Assembly: GCA_036971475.1 (NCBI GenBank)
Contig: JBAIZL010000001.1
Location: 139,161,192 to 139,225,191, forward strand
Direction of reading: 5' to 3'
Origin: Prosapia bicincta
Lineage: Eukaryota; Arthropoda; Insecta; Hemiptera; Cercopidae
Length of the DNA stretch: 64,000 nucleotides
Shown in pieces: positions 20,264 through 35,033 of this stretch; the stretch's first letter is position 1; every line of letters begins with the position of its first letter. The notes beneath the pieces were generated by a model. It was not told where the DNA came from. It ran no database searches and saw nothing but the letters and a program-made list of their open reading frames with translations. The position numbers and the translations under genes were made by a program.

Positions 20264-21458
20264 GTTTGTTTGAGTTACAAACTGTTTATTATGATTATTA
20301 ATATCTAGTTATTATTTATTATTATGCAGAGAAGTTTATACCCCATAGCCTAAATTATTTTATGCATGCTGAGTTCTAATAATTACATTTATGGTAATAC
20401 AAATACCATCAGCCAAAATCCATTGATAAATTGGGCTATTAAATTCATGTTTAACCATAGACAGGTGAACTATGAAAAAAATTATATGCAGTATGAATTT
20501 TATTTTTAATTGAAAAAGAAGTTACAGAGGAGATGAATTGAATCTTATATGTAAAAGTGTAAGAGAAAAAGAAATTCCGATAATTCCCCTAAGATTCATA
20601 GCTCTTTTCTAAGAGGCCACTATTGTAGATTGTGCTCACAGATTTCGATTTTGTAGAACCAAGGATTACATATATAAACAAGCATGCAGATATAAACTGC
20701 AAAAGTTGAAAACATATTTTAAATCTGCAGTTCTTTTCATTTATATCTATAAATTTCTATTTAAAAAATTCCACTTGTAGCTGGTAATTTTGTAGTAAAA
20801 AAATTTATTTCTAATTATCTGTGTACTGTTTTTATACCATAAGACTATATTTTTTTAATGTTTGTAATTTAAAAAATGTTTATTGTTAGTGATATTTTTT
20901 GTATAAATCTTTATTTATAAATGCAGTTTATAAAATCAAGATTATTCAAATTCTACACTTCAACAATGTATTGTTGTATAATAAATAAACGTAGTCCATA
21001 AAGTTATACTTTATTGCTTAATCTGTACAATCACTTATCCCTCTCTCTCTTTTCAAGGAAATGACATCACTAACCTCTTTAACTAAGGTCAGCTAGTGCC
21101 TTTCATAGCAATTCCTTTTCTGATAAATATTATTTGAAAAAAGTTAATATTTTAATTTACAGTTTCTAAAATAATAGGAGAACCTCTTTAATTTTTATAC
21201 ACATGATGTCTGAATAAGACTAGAAAATTAAGAGAAGTCTTATGTTATTTATCTGTTGTCATGAAATATTTGTCTACTTTTTACTTAATTGAGGGCAAAA
21301 AAAATAATGCAATAAGTGTTTTAAAAAAACTTACTTATGGATACTTTCTTTTAAACACTTGGAATAATTTGTAGTTTTTGATTTGTTGTTCAGAAAACTA
21401 AATATATAATAATTTATTATGATTTCACAGATAAATAATAGATTTAAAGATGTAAAAT

Positions 21459-21525
<67 letters not shown>

Positions 21526-24500
21526 ATTTATTAAAGTTTAACTAGATAACTTTTGTTTTTAAAATAAATAATATGGATTTTATTCTCCATGACATATGCC
21601 AAATTTCAAGTTGAAACTACAACCATCAGTTGTTTTGTTTCAATAGGGGTACTGATGGCAATTTCCAATTGCAGTAAAAATGTTTAGTTTTAGAAATTAA
21701 AAAATTAAAAGTTTGTGCAAGTCTTAAGATATTGCAAAGTTTTAACTTAGCCCTGTGATTAGCATTCATGTAAAAGTACGTGAGATCGTTCAACGGCCAG
21801 TGTAAGCATTCCCATAAATGAATGTTCTATCATTTCTCTCAGATGTTTATGATTTTGTTTTCTGAGTATTGTACTGCTATGTAGGCTCAATATTTGATAT
21901 TACCTGGATAACAAATGCTACACATAGTACATAGTCACAATCATTATGTGGAAAGGTCTATAGTTTGTCTCACGTATTTACAGATTGTAGCATGATTTTG
22001 ATACAAATAATAAGGCATTTCTAACAAATTGGTTTTCCCATTGAAACCTAAAAAATTATACTTTTACAAAATATGTTTTTGATATAGATTTGATTGTTGC
22101 TCCCAGGGGATTTATCAGGGAATGTATATGTTGCTAATAAAAGGGTTAATAAATAAGAATTAACTATCGAAATCTTGTTGCTGTTCATGACGAGCTGGTT
22201 GTAAATTACAAATTACACTTTTGCCTACGAGGCTGAAGAAGTCGTAAGACGAAAACGTTTCCTTCAAGTGTAAGTTAACAATTGACAACTTTTAGTTAAA
22301 AAATGTCTGGTCGCAAGTAATAGCAAAAGTGTAATTTATAAGAATTAACTAATAATGCGCTGTTATTTTTTGTTTATTTGAAAACTGTTCAAATTAGGAA
22401 TATATAATTTTTACCAAATAAAACTTTTCAAAGCTTTTCACTAATTGAGAATTGAATGTCAAAAAGCCTCACATAATCTGGAGATTCAATGATGCAATGG
22501 ACACAAATCAACCACTATTGCTTCATTTTGAACTAAGAGACCCTGGCAGTGTCACAGAATCACTGGTGTGTGCAACACTTCTTGCCCAGTTGAAAATACT
22601 GTTTGCAATGTAGGGATTCTTCAACGATCTTAAATTAAGGGTAGTAATCATTATGTTAAGGGTTAATTCGGGTTGTTACCATTTATTACTCAGAATGTTC
22701 TAGTATGTAGAATGAAATCAGAAAATAATCAATATTTAAATACTTTTAGACTTATATTACCAGATTGATAATTTACTTCCAGGTGCAATGCCACAAGCAC
22801 AAGATCCCAGAAATATGGGACCTCCATCCGGAGATCAGATAGGGCAGTCTCCACCTAGCCAACAACCTGTACCTCCTCCACCTTCAGTGGGTCCTCCAGC
22901 AAGCACATCACAGCTACAATCACAAATGGCTGGGATGAATATTAATGGACAACGAACTCAACCACCTATGCCTGTAAGACAATATATTCCATAATTGGAA
23001 ATTGATCTTAATGTTAAGAATATTGATAATTTTGTTAATTTATAAATGTAAAATTCTTTATTAGCTTTTGTAACAAAAGTAATTACATTTTGAACATTAT
23101 CAAACGTTATCATACATATTGAAAACCCGTAAATAATTCTGGAAATTAACAATTTACAAGGATGTAACCATTTCTAAGCGTAACTGACAAGTGATGGACT
23201 TTATTATGATTACAAACAAGACCCATATGAACCTTACTAAATTTAATAATTTTTAACCGTGTAGTTCAAGAAACAATAAAGTCTTAACTATACATTTTTA
23301 TACAAATCCCGTACATACAACAGTCCCTCCATTCTTCAAACACAATGACAGTTTTAAAAGTGTACAAAAACTTTGTGAAAAATGTTTTATGCCTCTATAA
23401 AATAAAACTAAAACAAAAGTATGCGAAAAAAACAAAACTATGTACAAGTAAGTTGCAGACTAAGCCAAGCCTATTTTTTTAGTCATTGCCACTTTCAGAA
23501 CTTTCTTTTTCTTCCTGAATTCTTTTATTTATTTATAACCACTGAATTATTAGCCTGCATGCCAATTTTGTTTGTTATCTTTTAAGTGACAACCAGTTGT
23601 TTGATTAATAAATTAAGATAAATAAATCACCAAAAGGTAATATATCCAGTTGTCTCAAAAAGTTGCTTCCTTTTTGTAACACCATCAATGTTTCTAATAC
23701 CCATGCTAAATATTACCAGATCAAAAAAGGTCACTTTAGGTTATGATGATAAGTGAGAGTAGGTGTTTGTAACCAAGAAATAATAAAAGCATTGGATTGG
23801 TATTTAGATTTAGATAGTCGATTAGTGTAAATTACAACAACACATCTATAAGGGTACCATGCAATGCAACTGTGAATAAATCCAGTCTTTTTAGGGATAC
23901 ATAAGTTGTATTTTGTTAATCCTTTTGGTTCTAAGGTTAACCTCCCAGTAATCCGGCATTTTAAGTCATCCAGGAGTATAAAGTTCCAGATTACTGAGCG
24001 TTTTGCAGCAGTATTTTGGTGGATTATTCAGAGACTGCTGTATATGGATACTAACACACATTATTGTTGTGTATAATATATAAGAAATGGTTTCTGCTAG
24101 GATATTGAGAATTGATGCATCTACTTTTCTTAGTTTATTATGTAATATATTTTTAACTGTTACATTAACTGTAAATTCTTTTCCTAATAACTTACACTAT
24201 ACATAAGAATATAGCTTTTTTGATAATGGTGGTCATCCAAAAGAAGCTGAGGAACAAACACTAAGCTGGAATATAAAAAAGTTATTCATTAAATAGAAAC
24301 AATTAACTAAAATTAATACTGATTAATTCATTATTAAATGTAATTAAAATTGGATTAACACATTCAGCGGCGATATTCGTGATATCATCAAACTACTGTA
24401 GGTTTTTTCGTTAACTTCCCCCTCTGATGGCAGTGGAAAGCTATGCAGGTTGCATAGTTTATCGTAGCATCTAATTATTGTGCCCGTTGTTTTCATCTCA

Positions 24501-27500
24501 ATAATTTTATTTCTAACGTATACAGGTTTATTGAGGACATCAAGACATTATATTAGACGTTAAAATATTGTTTTATTTTTCTGGGCACAATTAAAAACAA
24601 ATACAAATGATAAAATACTGTATGACAAATAATAAAACACAATAATAGAGACAGAAAAAGAGATAATTTACATAAAAATCTAAAGTACCTACAACTAAAA
24701 TATACCACATACTAAAATTAACACACAATTTTTAACTCGGAATGTTTGTTTCTGTTTATCTCATGTGTTTCACAAAGTGTTAGAGATCGATAATGTATAC
24801 ACAGACATAGATAATGCATATGTCATGTCCGAGACTATTTATAGCCGAGATTACCTGGCATTTTGTCAATGACTCATATTTACAATAGTCTCTTTCCACC
24901 TCGAGATGGTTCATTCACTCTAATAGGACAGTTATCGTTTATTCTTGCATTAGTTCAAAAAGCTTAGTTTATTTTTATGATCGTTGTTTTTATCGGATAT
25001 TTTGCAGCGTTAAGTGGTTCAAACTAAAAAAAACATTAAAATATAAAAGTTAAACCAAATTAAATCTGTTCATAAAACTCCCTGAAGCATTGTTTTAGTT
25101 GAAGCATCAAAAGTTAACTTGGAATGGTCGGATTTAAAAACGACTCAGGCACAATGTTCTCCAAACTCTTCTGAAGCACTGACGTAAAAATCAAACCTTT
25201 ATACAAACACGTATCGACACTAGAGAAGTTTTAATTAGACTGGGAGTGAGCATGTGGGTTCGCTCCCGTCTTTTAGAAGGGAATCGGGGAGCACACCGAC
25301 ACGCTCTCAGTGCCTCGTAAGGGAACCCAGAGCGTGCCGGTACGCTAGCCGTGCTGAACGTGTTAAAGGAACAAGTAGTTAATTTTCTAGCAAAAATATA
25401 TTTGGGCTATCATTGATTGATGTATTACATGAAAGATAGATCTTACACAACACAAAACCCTACATTCAATTACTATAATAATTACAGAATAGTTAAAAGT
25501 GTCAAATCGCTCAGTATCAGGAAAATATTTTTATGAGGTAAAAACTGTATTAAATTACAATTATTTGGTGAAAAACATCATCTGTTTCTGGCTTAGTCTG
25601 GTTTCTGATAGAGAGGTGTTGTTATATAGGAAATTACTCGTTCCCAGATTTTATTTTCACTTAATCAGGATTCTATTTTTCCAAAAGGTATATTTTTATA
25701 CAGTTTCAAATGTATTGTACAATATTAATTGTAGGCTTGGTAGTGATATAATAATGTAATTACAATTATTTACATTTTGGATTTATAATTTATTGTTTTA
25801 AATTCTTAACTAGAATTATTGACAGTAGTATTTCTCAACAGATTCTTTATTTACTGGTTCAGTACATTGTGCCTTGCAGTTACAAGTTTGTATCTGTACT
25901 AAACCATTTAAATAGTGTAAGTCAAAGGTTTTGTCTTACAAGTTGTATTTATATCAAGTATTTAAAATATAAAAATATTGATATAAACAATAGGGTGAAT
26001 AACAAGTAATTTCTCCTTTTCTAACAATAATAACAATTTCTTTTATGCCAACACAGTTATCATGCTAATAGAATATCATAGGTTATATGGTATTCAAGAA
26101 AGATAACGTGGCCAGAATTATGTTTTAAATGCTTATTATTACTCCAAGATTGACCCTACGTACCCATTCTTACAATTTGAGTTGATTTGGTGTATGTAAA
26201 GTCACATAGAAATTCTTTGACACTATTTGGGATTGAACCCAGACCCTTTACGTTCCCCCTAGTGATCTACCAGCTAGACCCATTCAGCCTCCAAAATGAC
26301 TATAAATCGCTCACATACTTTTCTAATTCCTATAAATGAAATATTAAAGGAAATTTAACACTTAAATTCATAAATTTCAACTACAGTAGAACCTCAATAA
26401 GTCGGACCCCATTAACTCGGTTCTTTGAATGAACCGGAATAGTCTTGAAGTACATTAAATAAGAAGTAACAAAAACCAAATAACTGTAGTACGTACATAA
26501 AAAGTCTAACACAACAATAAAAACCTCCAAGACCTACAGACAAACAAAATAATGAATTGTGCTTCTTATGCTGAAAGGATTACGAGATCGCACAGAATGA
26601 AAGTCGTTCACAAAATTTAAACAGCCAAAATTGACAAATTTGTTTGCCAAGAAATGAATTGCAGTGGAATTTACCTGTATATACAATATATACGTTCATA
26701 TACTGTATATAATACTCTTTGTTTGATAAATATAAAAAAGTGTTTTCTGTAATATACAATGTCTTCTTTTAATTTCTCCTTGGTCTCCGGGTAACCTGGA
26801 TGTGTAACAGTCCGGTTAGTCCCAATAACCGAGGTTCTACTGTACACCATTGAAGAATGCTATAAAATTGTATTTAACCATTAATTGAAAATTTTTAAAA
26901 ATCTTAAAAATTAGCGTTATTTTGACTCTAAAATGCTAGTTTTGTTGAGCAGAGTTTTCCCAGTGGACCTATGAAACCTTCAGGTCCTCCTAGTAGTTTT
27001 CCGCCGGCCGTTAATGGTACTTCACCGCCAGATGTAATATCCTCACCTCAGTTCCCTCCATCAAATCAGCAGTACAGTGCTAGACCTCCGCCTCCAACTC
27101 CACAAGCTCAATATGTGAATGGGTCAGGGAGGGGACCAATGCCACCAATGCCGAATAAACCTGTAAGTATTTACATATATAAAGTGACTTATTTAATCAT
27201 TTGTAACTATTAAAATGTTTTAACCACTTAACTTTAGGAAAATACTTTATTAACCTTCTCTAAATAGTATTTAAGGACTGTTCTATAAAATATAATTTTA
27301 ATATTTGTTGAATTATTTAAACATAGTACACAAAAAATATTACTATGACAAGTGATTAAAAATACTTGTATACAGTGATCTTTCGTTATTTGGGGAGGTT
27401 ACATTCCCCGAACTTACTGCGAATACTGAACCCAATATATATGGAAAGGGAGGGTTACATTCCACATAAAAAATGTTAACATTCATTTTTGGTAAGCTAT

Positions 27501-30500
27501 ACTATACACTTACAATACAGTATGGTATATTTATGTACTAGATAATTACATACATGTTTTTATTGTTTATTTACGTTTCCCTTCAATCCGAACTAAACAA
27601 TTCAACAAGTAGACATGACGTTTCTATAACTAGTAGACATGACAATCAAATACGACATATGTTTAATAACTGACAGGAAAAGCCATTTTGAATTGGTTAT
27701 GGCTGCCAGATATGATTATTGATGTTTGGATTTTGAAAACTATTAAATTAACAGTAAGTAAACAGAAGTGATGTTAAACTTATGTATGGAGTTGGATGTG
27801 TGTGCCGGATTGATTTATTGTTGTGTTTTAGTGACAATAACGCCTCTTGTTATAAATAAAGAATACCTATTTTTTGAGTTGTGGGTCTGGAGAATAATCA
27901 GATTTTTTTGTAATAAGTAACTACAGTACTATACGAAATAAATGAGACAAAATATCTCCTACAACCTGCACAGTAACTATATTGTCTATTTTTAAAAAAT
28001 ATGATAACATATTAGTGGAATATCCTGTAACTTTACCAACCGCAAATAAGCAAAACCACAAATAGCGAGGGACTATTTGCTATAAAAAAGTTATTTCAAG
28101 ATGAAAAAATGTTGAAAAATCTATTTTCTTATCAAAATTTCCTTCCTATTTCAACCTCTCATTTTTATTTATCATATATTTTTCAGGGCCAGTTCAATAG
28201 TAGCCCAGGATTTCCTCCACCTGGTAGTGGGCCAGGATTTCCTCCGCCAGGTGGGCCAGGTTTTTCACCCCAACCTAACACTGGATTACTTCCTCAGCAA
28301 AGTGGTGGATTCCCACTACAAGCAAACAGTGGATTCCCTCCTCAACAAAAACCAGGATTTCCCCCTCAGCCGACTAGTTCACAAGGATTTCCCTCTCAGC
28401 CTAATAACAGTTATCCTCCTTTACCACAGCAAGGCTACACGCCGCAACAACCAAATCAACCCCCAGGAATGTATCCTGGAGGGCAGTATCCTCCACAGCC
28501 TGGGCAGTATCCTACACAGCAAGGTCAATATCCACAACAGCCAGCGAAACGATTGGATCCTGATCAGATGCCAAGTCCAGTAAGTTAATAGTGAATACAA
28601 GAGTTATTCAAATGGGTATAGTGTATTAGATCTTAAAGATTTAATACTGATATATTTGAACACATTAGATATTCCACTACCTGAGTAAAATGGGAAACTA
28701 ATAATAAATACTAATAAGAATACTGTAAAACATTTCACATCTGGAACCTCCGATATCCGGATGTAATATGAAAGTAAAGTAAGCGTCTTTACTCCACAAA
28801 GCGCCTTGCCGTCGGGCCAGACTCTGGTGCTAACAGTTGTATTTTTGGATCGGGTTGTCATGAAATTCATCCAAAATGTGAGGTTTTACTGTTTATAATT
28901 ACTCGTAATTTTTTTCCTTCCCCATGTGTTCTTAACTTTCATATGTGGCTTTATTGGTATTATTATATGAATGGTTTGGTACTGAAACAAAGTTAGTAAG
29001 TTTTTTGACTTTGTGTTTAGTGAGGTTGTAAAACTTGTTTTTATTAGTCATCAGCGGGTGTATTGATGTTTTCCTATTTTAGTTGAGTATTTATTAGTGA
29101 AATCAGGTTTTTTATTCTGTAACACATACAATTTCACTTTTATAAAAATGTCACAAATTTTTATTTAGTTATTTCAAGATATTAATTTCTTAAATATTTG
29201 TTTTTAATATTAAAAAAATAGTGTTTGAAAAACTAAATTATTTGCAATTTATTATAAATAAATGCATTTTATAACTTTTGCCTAAATCACATTGAGAGGC
29301 TACTGTTGCTTTTATGTCCCCATTAACTAAGTGGAAAAAGAAAGCAAAGAAAAAAGATACTTTGAACAAACACATACCTTAAACAAAAACTAGTATTTAT
29401 TGCAAATCTTTCTAATAATAAAAAAAAACAAAAACTGTCTGCCAAGTGAGAAAATAACAATGGCTACATTTAGAGTTAAAATCATCCAGAATCCAAATCA
29501 TTACAAAATTTACATAGTGTCTTTTATAATACTTTCAGTTTCAATTTAAAATAATATTAAAATATTTATTAAAACTTCATTACAATTTTAGAAACAACAT
29601 ACTGCAAATTATAACTAATTACTTTTTCAAATAACAGATGCAAGTTGTGCAAGAAGACCAAAGGACGAAAGGAGGCCTATTTTTAACTAATCAAAGAGGA
29701 CAAGTCCCACCTCTAGTTACTACTAATTTTGTAGTTCAAGATCAAGGAAATGCAGGTCCAAGATATCTGCGTTCCACTATGTACAGTGTTCCAGTCACCC
29801 ATGATATGATGAAACAGGTATGTTCATATATCATGCCACATAAAAGATGTACTTGTTAAGTAACAAATTTTTTTTTTTAAATTGTAACTTGATATTTGTT
29901 GAATATTTTTTTGAGAGATTTTAGACCTGCAATTTAGTTCCTTTCTTAAAAAAAGGATTTTTATGTGCAACAGCATTGAATAATAGAGTAGAGTTTTGAT
30001 TTTCCGAGTCATGATTTTACAAGATTATGTCAAATTCGAGCCTATTTCTATTCGGGCCTATTTTATCTATTTGAAAGAAATAGATTATTCAGGCTTCCAA
30101 GAAATGTTTATATCAATACGATATGCAAAAGATGAGTCAGGCTTCCACAAAATGTTTATATGAATATGGTATGCAAAGAAAATGAGTCTGGCTTCCAAGA
30201 AACGTCCATATAAGGCTCTATAAACTTATTTTGTGCATTCTTAGTAATAGTATTTGGGTTATTTAAAACTCTTATTTTTACTAATGCACAGGAATGTATT
30301 TCCGTGTAATCCGAGGGGGTCTCGGTCCCACCTACCTCGAATTATTGAGTCTCTAAATTGTTTAAAATTTTATAAATATTTTGTTCTCTATTTGTTCTAT
30401 CCTATAATTATCAAGCAACATTTTGGTACCTGAATTTATTTTCTCGAAGAGACCTTGTAAATATTATTCCTCAGTTTCTTACTACTGTTTATTAAAATTA

Positions 30501-33500
30501 AAATGAATAAAAAAAAGTAAATAATTAAATTGGCTATATTTTTTCATGCTATTTACAAAATTAGAAATTAAATGTACATAAAATTGTTTAGAGTATTTTG
30601 AATGGAAATTTTGTATTAAGATGTTTGTTGCTAAATTTAATTGCCCTTAAATTTTTGTAGAAATACAAATGAATAGTATAAAAATTTTATTGTGTTTTAG
30701 GCAGCAGTACCATTTGGTCTTGTAATTAGTCCCTTGGCAGTACCATTGGAAGAAGAACATCCTCCTCCAATTGTAGACATGGGAGAAATTGGACCAATCA
30801 GATGTATTCGTTGTAAAGCTTACATGTCTCCATTTATGCAGTTCATCGATGGAGGAAGGAGATTTCAGTGCCTATTTTGTAAAGCAACTACTGAAGGTAT
30901 AAAAAAAGTTATAGTACAGTCATTAAATAGAAAAAAGTCATAATTAAAGCCAGACTTTCATTGTTGAAGATGTAGTTGTAACGCAAGTGAGTTAATGGTT
31001 ATTATGGCTATCATAGTTGTTCTTGTTTGATAACCCCACTCAATTTTTATAGAATGTATTTCTTTTATAAAATGTTTCCATTTTTAACAATGTATTCCTT
31101 AATTATTCTTCGGCAATGAAAATGACAACATAAAAACATAGGTTAAAAAAAAGATTCAACCACAATGCATGAACTTGTTTTTTTATTGTAGTTGATAATT
31201 TGGCAACATATGTTGCTCCTTTTAGACCACAAATGGTCTAGTTGTGTATTATTAATTACACATGTGATGACAAATGACTGAATAAGAAATAATAATAGTA
31301 GGATTTTGCCTTTGGCAAATTATTAAAACAAAATAACGATGTATCAAACCATACTTGGTAAAATTTTTCAGAAAATCTTATTATTTTTTTAATGCAGATA
31401 GTTGAATTCTTTTATTACAGTTCCTGAGGTATATTTTCAACACTTGGACCACACAGGGATGCGAGTGGACAGATTTGAGAGACCAGAACTGGTTTTAGGA
31501 GCCTATGAATTGGTAGCAACAAAGGAATATTGTCGTGTAAGTTTTAGTGTTTTTTTGTTTTTTAATATCAAAATTAATTTCATTTGTAAGAAATATTATA
31601 CAATTATATTGCTTACAAAATCTATTTATTTTAATACTGTCATAAAATAACGTATTTAAATAGTTGTATATAAGTTGTACATCTTATATATTCGAAAGTG
31701 TAGAGAACAGAGAATAGATTCGTGTTTTATAGGTTTATAATTTCAGTAAAACTTGACAAAAATTTAATAAAATGTATAGTTCACATTAGGTAAATATATA
31801 ACCGAGTGTTAGTTTTAGATCATATATCAATAGGTAAATATTGATAGCATAGTTTAGATTTTATTTGCAGCCAAACTCGAGTTTCCAAACTTTTGTTACA
31901 CACAGTAATTGAGGTAACAATTACAAATATAAATTTGTTTGTTATAAAATACATAACAGATCATAATCAAATTCGAAGACGATGAATAATTAAATTTAAT
32001 AAACTTACCACTTTATAACAAAGTGTAGTGACAAACAAGAATAGAGAATTTTAACTGAAAACAATTGCCATTCCCAAACAATGCTTTTTTGAGTTCTTCA
32101 CTTTCAATAAGTCTAAAAATGAAGTTATATATGTTATTAAAAGCTGGCTCATCAAAACAAACAAGTAGATTCTTTAAAAGTGAAAGAATACTCTTATTTC
32201 TTTTATATGAAGGTATTTTATATATCTAAGTATTTTAAATGAGAAAATGTTCTATTACAACTAGGGATGGGGCGATTTTGATTCTTGATTCCAGGAATTG
32301 TCAATTTTAATGGCATCAAGTAATTGCTGATTAACAGTTCTCTATTGATTAAAGTGCCGATTCTGATTTTTGTTTTTTTTAACTATTAAAATACTTGTGC
32401 GGTGTAACTTATAGGAAGAATAATTATCGACTATGCCTTATCTATGTATTAGTTGTTTTGAATCACTTAAACTATTAGAAGCAAATGTCAATTTGAGGTA
32501 ACAAAATGTTATTATTGTCTATGACGCAACAAAAAGACGATGGTAAGCATTTCTGGTCCGTTTGTCACCAATCGATTCTATCTTCTATCACTCAGGAGAG
32601 CTCAACTCTCTCTCTTTCTATTTCCCCGTCTCTGGCCACCACTACTCTGCCACTGGTTCATAGATGTCAAAATAAAACACAAACAAAAAGTAGTTCCAAT
32701 TTCTCCAGTTATACAAACTGAAATGGCTATTACTGAAATATATTGCAATTGTGAACCGAAGTTCACATTTGTAATTGAAAATAAATCATTAATAATCGTA
32801 AATAAATCATTACTTTTATTCCATATGTTTGTCATGCTTTTAGGAATCCCTATTCATACGTTTAGTGTAGCCTATTACATTAAAACCGAACTTTTAAAAG
32901 GCTTCACCATATGACTAAGATGTTAGCTAAATTATTATTAGAGAATATAATTTAGGCCTAATGAATTAAAAGAATCGAGAATCGAATTAGAAATCGGATT
33001 GGAAAATTATATTTATCAGCCCATCCCTAATTACAACTAAAAAATCTATTAAAAACTGACTTATATTTAATATAAATAATAGTATTTAAGCCAACTATTT
33101 AGTTTCTGTAGATTGAGAAAGTTTCATATTAGAAATGTTTATCTTGTGTTCCATTTTTGTATCTACTTACAGTTTATGCTTCTTTCTTTATATTAAAAAA
33201 GTATTTTAAAACAAATAAAAGACATACACAAGACTCACAAATTAATCATTTACGACTCATACGTGTTTCAGTGACAAAGTCATCATCACATGAGTGTTTG
33301 TAGTAGCAACACTCACTGATGATGATGACTTTGTCATAGAAACGCATATGAATAATAAATGATTAATTTGTGAGTCTTGTATATGTCTTTTATTTGTTTT
33401 AACATAACCTCACAAGCTAAACTCAAAGATTATTTGTATAAAAAATATTTTAATTATGCTATTCCAGAATGATCTTCTTCCAAAACCGCCTGCTTACATC

Positions 33501-34973
33501 TTCATGATAGATGTGTCATACAATAATATAAAGTCAGGAATGGTGCATGTGCTGTGTGCTAATATGAAAGAGATCCTGAAATTACTGCCTAAAGAAGAAG
33601 GAGAGAGTAAAACAAGGATGAAAGTCGGTTTTGTTACATACAATAGCACAGTCCACTTTTATAATGTTAAGGTAAGTTATTGTATCAAATGATACTGAAG
33701 TATAATAATGTGTCTTGAAAGATCATCTAGGGGAAAATAAAAAAATCTACATCAAAAGTGATAATATATCTGATTAATTGTTGGATTTACATTTATTACA
33801 CTTTAAGCATAACTTTTAATAGTAAAGTTTAAAGATACCTGGTGTGTTGTACATAATTTATTTCTTTTTCAATTCCTTCTGTTAGTTCACACTCTCTTTA
33901 TAAAGCCCAATATATCTTGTACAAATTTTCAATCGTCAATGAAATACATTTTATTGATCCACCCAAGCTCAAATACATTTGTTTTCAACTTGTAGTGGAT
34001 GACACTTGATGTTAATACAGTTTTTTCAAGTATTAATTCATTAATTATTTTAATGATTAATTTTAGTTTTATATGAGAAAAAAATGTTTCACAAAAAAGG
34101 CAAGGAATGCAATGTAGTTATTTCATCCAATTTGCCTTAAAATAAGTGATAACATATAAAACAGCTGATTTTGTTATAGGTTATGTGATAGAGCAGCTGT
34201 TTTAACACCTAGGATTATGTTATTTTGTTTATATTAATTGTAGTTATTTAATAAAAAACTAACGAATTAAAATTTGTCTTTGTTGACCTAAGTAGGAATT
34301 GACTTTAAAATAGTTTGTTTATATTATTTGCTTTTATTGGTAATTTTTAGAACTTTTTACATAAGGCTAGTAAGGTTGCACCTCTTGTTACCTCGTGGCC
34401 TTTCACCTTATGAATACGAGATAGAAGAACTTCAACGTTGGATTCAATGACAATACCATTCATTACCCAATATTACTGTCAGTATAGAAATAGTAAAATG
34501 TCAGGATTGTGAGTGCATCCATACAATGAAACGAACAAAAGCTGTAGATTATTTATGCCTGCAATCAAATTGCAAAAATCTGTCACAAAATTCATCATGT
34601 TTTAAAAGAATGAGAAAAGAGACTTACTTTTTAAGTAGTTTGATTGATTTTAGTTTGTAATTATTTACTAGAAATGTTTCCACATTCACCACACATTTCA
34701 AATCAGAGGTTTGTTCAACATCTACACGATGTTTACACTATAATGAACCAGCATGAAGGATCTCTGTGATGTCTCAGTATCCCTGTTTGTATCCCTACTT
34801 ACAAAGATCTACTATCCAAGATAGATCACTGTTTTCAAATATGACACAGCCATGGTTGCTCATTGGGGGTTGATTTTATGTATCAGAATATGTCATTGTG
34901 ATTGTTATAACATAAATAACTGCAATTTAAAAATATATATGAGAAAGATTTTTCTAAAAATAGATATAAATAA

Positions 34974-35033
<60 letters not shown>

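Noticed and set aside
25499..25759. 86-codon frame in SEC24 intron 2
   Set aside because: AT-biased composition, no family, and exons 2 and 3 already join in phase without it.
26961..26964. Acceptor TTTTCCCAG|TGG for SEC24 exon 3
   Set aside because: It would shift the frame relative to exon 2; the GAGCAG site ten bases upstream keeps phase 0.
32506..32914. 71- and 124-codon plus-strand frames as a gene
   Set aside because: Both lie inside the hAT MITE with no recognisable domain.
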